A DNA stretch of 64,000 nucleotides from Echinometra lucunter. Taxonomy: Eukaryota; Echinodermata; Echinoidea; Camarodonta; Echinometridae. The stretch lies in contig CM057153.1 in the NCBI GenBank assembly GCA_029962745.1, positions 39,043,612 through 39,107,611 of the forward strand, written 5' to 3'. The stretch's first letter is position 1; each line of letters opens with the position of its first letter. Positions 38,301 through 46,400 of this stretch are shown one piece after another. Both the position numbers and the translations under genes were made by a program. The notes below the pieces were generated by a model. It did not search any database and was not told where the DNA came from. It worked only from the letters and a program-made list of their open reading frames with translations.

Positions 38301-38559
38301 ACATTATGTGAAAAAGTCTGAGCGGAATTCTTACAAATTACAAACACGTATTATATTAAATCAGTATTTAGTTTATAATGATTTTTCTCATTAGGATGAA
38401 ATACAGAATACCCTGCACTAAATGTTTTTTTCGAACTCATTTCCATTTCCATAATTCAAATTAAATTCTGTACCTGCCCACCGTTTGGACCCTATTGGTT
38501 ATGCCAATAACTTAAACTGGAATTGAAATTTTAAGTCAACTTACCCTCGGCCTTGACAT
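16518..38559 (-). CDS. SAM-like/HECT E3 ubiquitin ligase, 14 exons (gene span)
   Basis: Coding exons on the minus strand in order: 38559-38545, 35802-35740, 30000-29880, 28878-28787, 27932-27585, 26041-25973, 25308-25127, 24818-24771, 23518-23417, 22193-21890, 21244-21063, 20257-20076, 19412-19177, 16756-16518. All have GT-AG borders and all phases join except 22193-21890, which is one base short. Total is 2,183 nt, so about 727 residues if one base is missing. Order of parts: SAM-like helical domain (residues about 5-60), a conserved invertebrate domain (VAWKHRHDEKRRYKHV...), an acidic stretch, an ATP-rich spacer, and a C-terminal HECT domain with the catalytic Cys about 33 residues from the end. 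HECT ligases take ubiquitin from E2 onto this Cys and pass it to substrate. Closest by pattern to G2E3-like invertebrate genes; substrate unknown. Confidence 0.85.
18360..18630. mobile_element. Fold-back repeat with ATGGCCGT ends and poly-G (HECT intron 13)
   Basis: The left end has CATGGCCGTTCGCAG followed by a G-rich run. The right end has a C-rich run followed by TTTCTACGTATGGCC, roughly its inverse. The inside holds GCTTTGCTCACTCGC, a motif shared with a similar element near 31000. Confidence 0.5.
19177..19412 (-). CDS. HECT ligase exon 13
   Basis: It encodes FREGLATLGLMNSIASFP and later EEGSNRRRKEEETFAWWSDF, the family's HECT N-lobe/C-lobe connecting part. It completes a Gln codon from exon 12 and ends G|GTAATA. 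The donor (after 19177) is slightly weak but is the only one that keeps phase. Confidence 0.85.
20076..20257 (-). CDS. HECT ligase exon 12
   Basis: A 182-nt exon encoding VQKAETEVDFLAALEHPIIE through SHLEPCFAQ. CAG acceptor at 20258-20260 and GTGAG donor at 20071-20075. Confidence 0.85.
21063..21244 (-). CDS. HECT ligase exon 11
   Basis: It encodes LQKGMYRVWGTLISMSLIHG, then GPGPRCFSDDTF. The run S-L-I-H-G-G-P-G-P is typical for this HECT subfamily. It must be entered in phase 1, which is the test that reveals the frameshift in exon 10. Confidence 0.88.
21890..22193 (-). CDS. HECT ligase exon 10 (HECT start; contains a 1-base frameshift)
   Basis: It encodes NLQDEIKRLQCRVTQS, VYRGDPLAGILRAFQRP and GAVDLGGPRKEFFRLLMK, the opening of the HECT N-lobe. 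After LLMK the frame that joins exon 11 is the next one over (MLHHNCFSNRSDGLHMELHQ); the original frame would enter exon 11 wrongly. One base therefore appears to be missing near 21945-21965. This is either an assembly error or a true lesion. Confidence 0.85.
23417..23518 (-). CDS. HECT ligase exon 9 (acidic linker)
   Basis: A 102-nt exon encoding LFYNILQSSPSGMSISDEED and then PSIDEEDLNPKGR. It ends two bases into an Arg codon completed by exon 10, so it splices directly to 22193. Confidence 0.8.
24771..24818 (-). CDS. HECT ligase exon 8 (48 nt)
   Basis: A micro-exon encoding REDSHARAAFASERE in the only frame that joins both neighbours (phase 2 in, phase 2 out). CAG acceptor at 24819-24821 and GTAAGT donor at 24765-24770. 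Confidence 0.7.
25127..25308 (-). CDS. HECT ligase exon 7 (ATP-repeat spacer)
   Basis: It encodes a low-complexity run, ADAAATPTKTATPASAATPV and further xATPxxx units, then TDDYVSISKPHPGPNMDFPT. The DNA is a degenerate CACTCCAGCC repeat. One other frame gives a Q/P/L-rich peptide with a stop and is rejected. The acceptor GCAAAG (ends at 25309) is weak but keeps phase 0. Confidence 0.7.
25973..26041 (-). CDS. HECT ligase exon 6 (acidic)
   Basis: A 69-nt exon encoding IIHTIEDDEDDEDFEFVKPF and ending ESS. Acceptor CTACAG, donor GTAGGA, phase 0 on both sides. Confidence 0.78.
26226..26420. repeat. ATT-type microsatellite (HECT intron 5)
   Basis: About 195 bp of TTA/ATT trinucleotides with minor interruptions, passing into AGT/GTA units. 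It is intronic in the HECT gene; ORFs reading L/I repeats are artefacts. Confidence 0.95.
27585..27932 (-). CDS. HECT ligase exon 5 (conserved invertebrate domain)
   Basis: A 348-nt exon encoding PVPFNVAWKHRHDEKRRYKH, then SRVGGGTYSLIG and AVTLFFPDGENGELSLDDLQ. The Trp-x-His-R..., GGG and FFPDG motifs define an uncharacterised domain often found ahead of HECT domains in invertebrate proteins. It may be ubiquitin-like or adaptor-like in role; this is unproven. Confidence 0.85.
28435..28600 (+). mobile_element. tRNA-derived SINE (HECT intron 4)
   Basis: The head contains an A-box-like TGGTCCAGAGG and, about 37 bp on, a B-box-like GGGTTCCATCCCC, giving a tRNA-like internal promoter without a folded tRNA gene. 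It is followed by unrelated AT-rich body sequence. Confidence 0.6.
28787..28878 (-). CDS. HECT ligase exon 4
   Basis: It encodes DPGNRTTCPRSRKKVSKRTF and KQYGHFSTPK in the frame that joins exons 3 and 5. A second open frame (GIQEIGQPALEV) is rejected because it breaks phase. Confidence 0.8.
29140..29335. repeat. ATT/ATC/ACT microsatellite (HECT intron 3)
   Basis: A compound trinucleotide array of about 200 bp, with a nearby short (CA)n at 29528-29552. Confidence 0.9.
29880..30000 (-). CDS. HECT ligase exon 3 (SAM-like domain, second half)
   Basis: It encodes VTAEIVPMLSDSELSSLGVT and LIGQKYELKSLCSSKRR. The pattern L-x-D-x-E-L-x-x-L-G-V, then G-x-x-x-x-L, is the second half of a SAM-type helical bundle, used in other proteins for self-association. 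Confidence 0.83.
30940..31260. mobile_element. Poly-G fold-back repeat, second copy
   Basis: GCATGGCCGTACGCAGGAA followed by a G run (about 30984-31029) is mirrored by a C run and CACCTGCATACAGCCA (about 31200-31235). This is the same family as 18360-18630. Confidence 0.5.
32394..32529. mobile_element. Small TIR element (136 bp, CACTGCA ends)
   Basis: The left end CACTGCAAAAACGTTGG...TGTTAAATTAG is the inverse of the right end CTAATTTAACACAACCG...TGCAGTG. There is no room for a transposase. I see no clear target duplication. Confidence 0.75.
35740..35802 (-). CDS. HECT ligase exon 2 (SAM-like domain, first half)
   Basis: A 63-nt exon encoding IEDVLAQMGLQHLLPKFIEQ plus K. With exon 3 it completes the SAM-like fold (V-L-x-x-x-G-L-x-x-x-x-x-x-F). 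Acceptor ACACAG, donor GTTTGT. Confidence 0.8.
35803..38544. other. HECT intron 1
   Basis: A 2.7-kb intron containing the TTAA-flanked palindromic MITE at 36958-37548. Otherwise AT-rich sequence without a supported exon. Confidence 0.5.
36958..37548. mobile_element. Palindromic MITE flanked by TTAA
   Basis: TTAA then AGGAGAATGCAACCC (36958-36976) mirrors GGGTTGCATTCTCCT then TTAA (37530-37548). The inverted arms are about 215 bp each, for example GTGATGTCATCGTGGACAAC against GAGTTGTCCAAGATGACATC, around an AT-rich centre. A TTAA duplication suggests piggyBac-type mobilisation (inference). Confidence 0.8.
38545..38559 (-). CDS. HECT ligase exon 1 (start codon)
   Basis: The first coding exon is only 15 nt (MSRPR), then a strong AGG|GTAAGT donor. 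This is the frame that joins exon 2 in phase 0. An in-frame TGA lies upstream near 38627, which supports the start. A longer ATG in another frame (MWSFKHVKAE) fails the phase test. The 5' UTR and promoter should lie at about 38560-38950. Confidence 0.65.
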
Positions 38560-40167
38560 GTTTGAAACTCCACATGAACGCAAAATAGTCAGCCGGACTA
38601 TTGAGTTTTGGACTCGATGAGGAGTTGTTCACTTTATGCCACTATCGACCCCCCTGAAGTCGAAGCACTGTCAAGTTTTTATGCGTCAACCGCGGCAAAA
38701 CCAAGAAGTTGTAAATTGAAGACCTCTGATGACCATACACTTGTGAGTGTATATATGTCTACAACTAAGGCCAAAGCAAGAAGTTGCTGGAGACATCTGA
38801 CATGTCTGACAACCCGGGTTAAAACATGGGGTTGCAAAGGCACACCGAGTGAAGCGGCGTCGAGGCACATGATTGGTCGGAAAAGTGCAAAGGACACGCC
38901 CACATTCAGCGCACGAGTCAAATAAGTCTCTTGCAACAGTCTTTTATTTTTGTACATTCATACGCAACGTCATTGACCCCTCCCCCCCCCCCCCTCCAAA
39001 TGCTTCCAAACTTGAACCGATTGTCGCCCACTCCCCCGAATTTCTGTCCACGTATACAAATTCCAATTATTTAGGTTAATTTTTCCATATACAATTCATG
39101 TATGAAATGTTTAAACACCATGTGTAATTCAATTGGGAGGAAAGGAAAAAATTGCCAACACATACAAATTCAAATTCGTATTAATATCAACCATTTTTAG
39201 ACCACGCAAATTCGTTTTTGATCAATGGACAAACAACTTCTGAAATATAAGGAAGACTTTGAAATATCTGCATCAATTTAATGAATAACGAACCTCTTTG
39301 TCGATTATGACTAACGACTCTCTTCGTCGATTAGGAAAAGTGACGCACTACTCAAATTATGAATAGTGACCCTTATGATGAAGCTCTTCTTTTCTGTGTT
39401 ATGAATAGCGGCCCCTTTTCTGCGTTATGAATCGCGACCCCCTTCTGTTATCATGAATAGCGACCATAATGAAAGTCACCACTGTGAGGAGTGATGGGGG
39501 ATGATCGACCTATTTGCCGATTTTTCTTTTTCCATCGAACTTACACCTCGGTATAAACACAACCCCTCATCCCCTAACACAGACCCCCTTACGCACATTT
39601 CATTACTTATCTTGCGAGCGGCGAGGCGAGCGAGCAGAAATTAACATTTTCGGGTTTTCTATAACATTTTACAATGAAAATTCTAAAAGATGGCAATCGA
39701 GGGAAGCGGGCCAGCCCAAAATAACCGCCTTTCAGGTTTTCCATCGCATTTTCAAATGAATTTTATAAAATATGTTGGTTGTTAATGACGGATTATTAAA
39801 ACTCCTTTTAACTGATTAATTCAAATATCATTTCTTCCTTAAAAAAGTGTGGGGGAATTCGTACATGACATCCCCCCTCTCAAACAGTGTAGGGGATATA
39901 TCCCCCATCCCCTCCTGGGATTTAAACCAATGATGAAAGTTTACCTTATGACAATGATCCTTTTTCTCTAATATGTCTTGCGGTCTTTATAAATAGCGGT
40001 CATTATGACTAACGGTCCTTAAGGGAGCGAGTGGACCCCTATCGTGTGATATTGTTTAGGATTTTTTTTTCCAAACATTTAAGACATTACACAAAAATAT
40101 TCACACATAGCCACTTTAATTCGGGACATATATAAAGTTCCTGTGAATCGAACCATCATTTGTTATA
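38560..40167. other. HECT upstream region and minisatellite
   Basis: The first few hundred bases should hold the HECT promoter and 5' UTR; a CCAAT-box-like CCAATC lies on the minus strand near 38870. At about 39290-39480 (and again near 39970-40020) there are degenerate units of about 30 bp around TTATGAATAGCGACCCC. No coding exon is supported. Confidence 0.4.
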
Positions 40168-40667
40168 NNNNNNNNNNNNNNNNNNNNNNNNNNNNNNNNN
40201 NNNNNNNNNNNNNNNNNNNNNNNNNNNNNNNNNNNNNNNNNNNNNNNNNNNNNNNNNNNNNNNNNNNNNNNNNNNNNNNNNNNNNNNNNNNNNNNNNNNN
40301 NNNNNNNNNNNNNNNNNNNNNNNNNNNNNNNNNNNNNNNNNNNNNNNNNNNNNNNNNNNNNNNNNNNNNNNNNNNNNNNNNNNNNNNNNNNNNNNNNNNN
40401 NNNNNNNNNNNNNNNNNNNNNNNNNNNNNNNNNNNNNNNNNNNNNNNNNNNNNNNNNNNNNNNNNNNNNNNNNNNNNNNNNNNNNNNNNNNNNNNNNNNN
40501 NNNNNNNNNNNNNNNNNNNNNNNNNNNNNNNNNNNNNNNNNNNNNNNNNNNNNNNNNNNNNNNNNNNNNNNNNNNNNNNNNNNNNNNNNNNNNNNNNNNN
40601 NNNNNNNNNNNNNNNNNNNNNNNNNNNNNNNNNNNNNNNNNNNNNNNNNNNNNNNNNNNNNNNNNNN
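40168..40667. other. Assembly gap (500 N)
   Basis: Exactly 500 N. It could hide the missing first half of the WW domain or the 5' exons of the PLEKHA-like gene. Confidence 1.
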
Positions 40668-43336
40668 AGAAACATGCCAAACTCACAAAAGAGGTTTGTT
40701 TTAAAACAGTGCTTTTTGTGGAGAAAATAGCTACTTCCATGATAGTACTTTAAAACAGTATTTGAAAACTTTTGTTTTATAGAGACTTGCTGATTCTGAC
40801 TTTTGTTACTGAGCTATAAATGCACTCCATAACTTAGATTCAGAGTTTCGTGAAGTGGAGAACTTTTGAACTTGTTGACAAACAATACATTCTCATTTTG
40901 ATTTCATTCATTTATCAGGTTTCATGAAATAAGTGGGTTAACTGCCATCCTCCAAAAGAGAGACAAATATTTCTGACATTTTGACCCTTTTTATGAAGTA
41001 TTCAAGCTTAGACAGAGAAAAGGAAGGACAGGTTGACGGATGTCAAGTGTGGGGGCTGTAATAACTCAGTTCAGAGTCAATGTCAGTTGACAGTATCGTG
41101 TAAAAGTTTAACAAATTCTTGAGGCTTGAGTACTTACGTAGACCCTGGCATGTAGTACAGTGCGTGTCTAATAACTGTACTTGAATTCTTTGTGTTAGTA
41201 CAAGAACTTCCCCAACATGCTTTGTACGCAGAAAAGCCCTTGACAAATACATGTATGACACATTTTAAAGCTCTTCTCATGATAATCCATTTGTGACACT
41301 CCATCAATTTAGAGTTACTACTACTGCTACCTCCCTTCTGGATAGGTTTTGAAGAAATGATGAAGCATTTACGTCCAATTTTCTTCTTTCTACGATTTAT
41401 GAGCATATCTTAAAGGGCATTTTTTCCTCTCTCTTTCTCTCTCTGAATCTTAAAGGGGGTTTCTCCCATGATGCAACAAATTATGTTCACTCATCCCCTT
41501 GCTCAAAATCTGAGAACAGCTCAAGAAAGATGCAAACTAATAAAGGAAACCCTAACCCACCAAATAAGTGTACATTGTAGGTATGCTGCAAGCTGGCATG
41601 GTGTGAAAACCAAAAAAAAAAAAAATTTAAGAAAAACATGGGGCTTTCCCACTGGGGTTTGTTGCTGGATATCTGATAAGCCTTTGCTGTTTCACTTTCT
41701 CTTTATTGAATTGGGATTGGAATGGAGGGTTTTATTATTATTATTTCGTAAGGGCCACTGGCTGAATCCAGAATGATTTACAATAATATAAACATACACA
41801 TAATAAAAATATGCATAAAAGTTTTTATGTAAACGTCTACCTGTGTAGTGTACATGTACAGATGATAAGATTACGAGTAGACTTGATTTTGATCCTTCTT
41901 TTTACTACAAAACCTGTCATACCCATTCCTTCAGCTACGCCAAATACATTTATCTCTCTTTCACCATTATGACTCCGATTCAACATTGTAAAGCGACCTA
42001 TTGTCACTAATTCCCTTTTCATATTCACTCAACCGTGTTTGCCATTCGTATGCTGAAAAGGAATGTGAACTTGTCTCGACTTTGTACTCCGAACGTGAGG
42101 TGTAACACTGGCTGAGAAAGACCAAAGAGCTATTATTATTTACCACAATTTCTGGTTTTTACAACTCAGAAAAGGCCTTCATACCGCGGTTTTGGACACA
42201 ATGCAAGAAGCCATCTTTTGGCTCAAATACTCGTGTATCAGATGACGTTGATGCTTTGTACACAAAAACAGAATGTAAACTTGGTACATGTACATGCATG
42301 TGATGTTACATATATTTGATATAATACAATTCCATACATTCTTTTCTATGTGGACTGTTAGGTAATCAAAGGTTGTTGTGCCATTCGTGACAGAGGTCCA
42401 CATTTTGTGGTTTGGCCTAATATCTTTTGATGCAAAGCCCTAAAAATCATACCAAATACATGAGTAGAAAGAGCAAAAAATTCTACACAAACTGTGCCCA
42501 TTTTGGTTGCGTCAATATTCGTTGTTTGATGCTGAAAATTTTTTAAAGGAAAATAAGCATTAAAATCCTTAAATTGGCAATGTGATAGAAAGTTTAAAAT
42601 CACTGTTTTCCCCTGTAAATTGGCAACTTTTTGACTTCTCATCATAATTTCTGTCAATTTATATTCATTTCAGATACATGACATTTTATAAGAAAAATGT
42701 AGCAATCAAATAAAAATGTTGGTGTTGCCAATTTGAAGAATAAAAGCTGATGAAATTAGGCTTTAAATAATTCCTGTCACAAATGGGTTAAAACAATCTC
42801 AACATGCCCTGCTGTATATGTTCTGTCAACCTACATGTATGCAGAAAAAAAAAGACACAAAAAAAGGGAGAAAAAACGAGACATATATACCAATACTTTC
42901 CTGTTAGTAATGTTTGAATTATGAAAATTTATGTCATTTTCCTGTATGTCATATACATACTGTATGTACATGAATATAGGTGTACAGTATATTGGTATAT
43001 AGCATCATAATACATGTTTTGTATGTCAAAATACTGAAACAACCACACAATAACTATTTAAAAGCAGAGTATGAAAAAAAACTTAGTAATGGTAGTATGG
43101 ATATTCATGTGCATGCATCAATGCCTGATTTAATGATGTGCAAACTTTGTGGTTCCCAACCTCCCCAGAATCACACAGTGGACAGTTTTGAAGCGTTCAT
43201 GTTGTTTACCTTATATTTGGTTTATTAAGACCTTATTAAGACCTTCAAAACCTTTATTTCTTTTTCTTTTATTTTTCCCCTGAATTCAATCGTAATGATT
43301 AATTAATTACTTTCTTGTTACCGTTTTTTTTCCCAG
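40668..43336. other. Probable intron of the PLEKHA-like gene
   Basis: AT-rich sequence with no exon I can recognise. If the gene starts further left, this is intronic. The word AAATTGGCAAC or its complement recurs near 42570, 42615 and 42730. Confidence 0.4.
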
Positions 43337-43420
43337 TCACTACGATGAATCAACCACATTCAATAACCCAGTAACTGGAAGAACAGAGATGGACACTGAT
43401 GCACCTGATACGCCACAAAT
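43337..43420 (+). CDS. PLEKHA-like exon: WW domain second half
   Basis: It encodes HYDESTTFNNPVTGRTEMDT. The N-H-Y/T-T-x-x-x-P pattern is strands 2-3 of a WW domain, with Phe where the second Trp usually stands. The matching first half is not found in the window. It begins at codon position 3 and ends two bases into Met. Confidence 0.78.
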
Positions 43421-46400
43421 GTAAGTTTGAATTTGTCAAGTCAAAGATATTTCTAGAATGATTCCCATGGAAGTACAGAATATTCCAAACATCTGGATTG
43501 ATCAGTTTTGCCTCTTCCAATTGGCAACAGTGTTAATTACTTTTCACACTGACATTACCTAGATAAAATATATGGATGTAATAAGTTTGAAATGTTCATG
43601 TTTGAATCAGAACGAAAAGTTTTATCCAAGTTCGTGTTTTTATGTAAATAGTGCTTATGTTTTCAGATAAGTGTTGCCAATTTAAAGATTCCATATTCTG
43701 AACCACAGTTGCACTTTAGAGTGTATATTTGCACTATTAAAGAATACCATAGTTCTCGTTTTCTTCTTATATCAGACACCTGTCAAAAGTGTCAATGAAT
43801 AGTGAAGTTTATCACCATTGAATACATGTATATTTCCTGGCAGATTTAGCTCATGATTTAACTAATTAAAAACTCAAAATGTCTCTTGAAAGTCTGTTAC
43901 TGATAATTATTGAGACTTATTCATAAACTAGATGGTACAAGATGGGTTAAGAAGAACTGGGGGGTGTTTCACAAAGACTAAGATTGACTCAAATCGCTCT
44001 TAACTATGGCAGGCCATTTATGCCACTGTTTGCTTTTACCATCGGTCTCTCAAGGGATGCGCAAATCATTGTCACAAATTTGAAAAATTTACCGTTTTTT
44101 TTTTTCATCAATGAACTATTAAAAAATTTCACTTCTGCAGATTTGTGACCATGATTTGCAAATCTTTTGACAGATCTGTTGTGGAAGAAAACAGTGGCAT
44201 GAATGGCCAGCCATAGTTAAGTGCAATTTTAGTCATTCTTAGTCTTTGTGAAACACCCCCGTGGATATTTAATTATAGATGTAATCCTGATAACTTAAAA
44301 TATCCGTCTTGGTAAGACTTGAAACGAACCTGATGTAGCTTGTAATCCATTCTGTAAACATAGCCATAGTTGTTTCTTCTTAACCCTTTCAGTCCTGTAA
44401 TTCAGCTTTCCTCATGTGTGCAAACGTTTCCTGATATTAGAGTGAGATTGAAGGGGGTTAAACAAAACTGCCTCATCCAAATTTTGCTGCCACATTGTAG
44501 TATTCACAGTTGCCCAACCTTAAACTTACTTTACATGCCCATATTGTATAAGATGCTTCTTCAGCTCATATATCTTTCATTGTACTTTGTGGATGGGTAG
44601 AGAAAAAACTCTTGGGATCAAATTTAATTGCTGCATATTGCCACTTGCAAGGAGCTCTTGAGTGATTTTACTTTACAATGTGTGGATTTACTTATTGGAT
44701 ATACATGCAACTTTGTTATTTCAAAAAAAGTTTGAGCTTTTGAATGGTAAGATTTATGCTGATTTATGTGTATTTATTGAACAAAAGATTTGAGAAAACA
44801 TTTTATTTGAAAGTACCAAACTGAATGCATATACCGTCATGTATGAATTTTAAAAAGAGGCACAGGTTCATAAGTTCATTCCTTCTGTAAAGAAATGTTC
44901 TTGCAAGAAATACATAAATTAAATTGCTCTCAAAATATGCAGTACTTAGCATTAATATCGTCATAATCATCATCATCATTATTGTTTATTGCAGTTAGTT
45001 TCTTCCCTTTTATGTCACGAGGGGTCACTGACCCCCTACGCCATCAGTGCGCAATCTAGTCAAAGTCATGGATTTAATCATTTTTTTATTTCATGCTATC
45101 GCAACTACAGGTACGCCCCCAACGACCAGCAGCACTCCCTGCCCGACGCCCACTACCCCTCCTCTCCCCAGAGCCCCACCCCATCAGTGAAACCATCCTT
45201 CAAGAAGCGCACCATCCCCAAGAACGAGGCACCCAAGGTCAAGCGGCGACAGGACGCCGTGGTGTCCAAGGACGGCTGGCTGCAGAAGAAAGACAGTTCA
45301 GGACTAGGGGTCTGGCGAAAGAGATGGTGTGTCATCTCTGACTTCTGCCTGTTCTATTATAAAGGTGAGATAAGAGACATATTTCAGAAAATTTTTATTA
45401 TTCACACATACATTGTAATAATGATAATAATAGTAGGTCCTTTTATAGCACTCATGTCTGTCAAACTTGACACTCTTGGTTCTCCACTTTCATTACCCCA
45501 GCTCTAGCATTTCAAGGAATTTGTTTCTACCAGGTACCCATTTACCACACCTTGGTGGAGAATGGCAATTGTAGATTATCATTAATGTCTTGCCACAATA
45601 CATTAGTGCCACAGCAGGATTTGAACCGCTAACCTTGTGATCTACAGTATAGTCTTGTCCACTAGACCATGATACCTCTATATACAGGACAGGATTAATA
45701 ATTTTTATGTTTTAATCAATTTTTTCATGTGAATTGGCATCAGCGATCTTTTTTTTATTGTGTGTTTCACATGTTGTTACAACGTGTCATTTCTTGTGAA
45801 AGAAAATGTATGACTGTATGTGAACAAAACTGTGTCAGAAAGTTGTCTAATTTGAATGGAAGAATAGTGATTTTGAACTTTTGAACAATTTGCCACTGAT
45901 GGTAATAAGATGCGCATTAACACGTGGCAGTTCACGCTCCACTGCAAAGAGAGTTTTGCCAAAAGTTGTGAAGACAAAATCGTGGTGTAGTACTTTTAGC
46001 CAACTTTGTGAAAATTTGATTGGTCCACAGCTTTTTTCCCCCAGGAGGGAAAAAAATATGCCTCTTTCCTTTCCAGGGTTTTTTTTTATGCCTCCGCCCA
46101 CCGTAGGTCAAAGGTCAAGGTCGTAGAGGTAATAATACACATAAAAATGGCTCGTTCTCGCGATAACTTAAGAACCATTTGACAGATTGGCTTCAAACTT
46201 GGCTCATGTATGCACATGGAAGGGACGATGATCTGATTAGATTTGGGGGTCACAAGGTCAAAGGTCAAAGGTCATAGAGGTCATTATGTACATAGAAATG
46301 GTTCGTTTTCACCATAACTCAACAACCATTTGACCGATCAACCTCAAACTTGGCACAGGTATGCATATGGGAGGGACAATGATCTGATTAGATTTTGGAG

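Noticed and set aside
38608..38957. Overlapping ORFs upstream of the HECT start
   Set aside because: No recognisable domain; they lie in the presumed promoter/5' UTR region and have no splice support.
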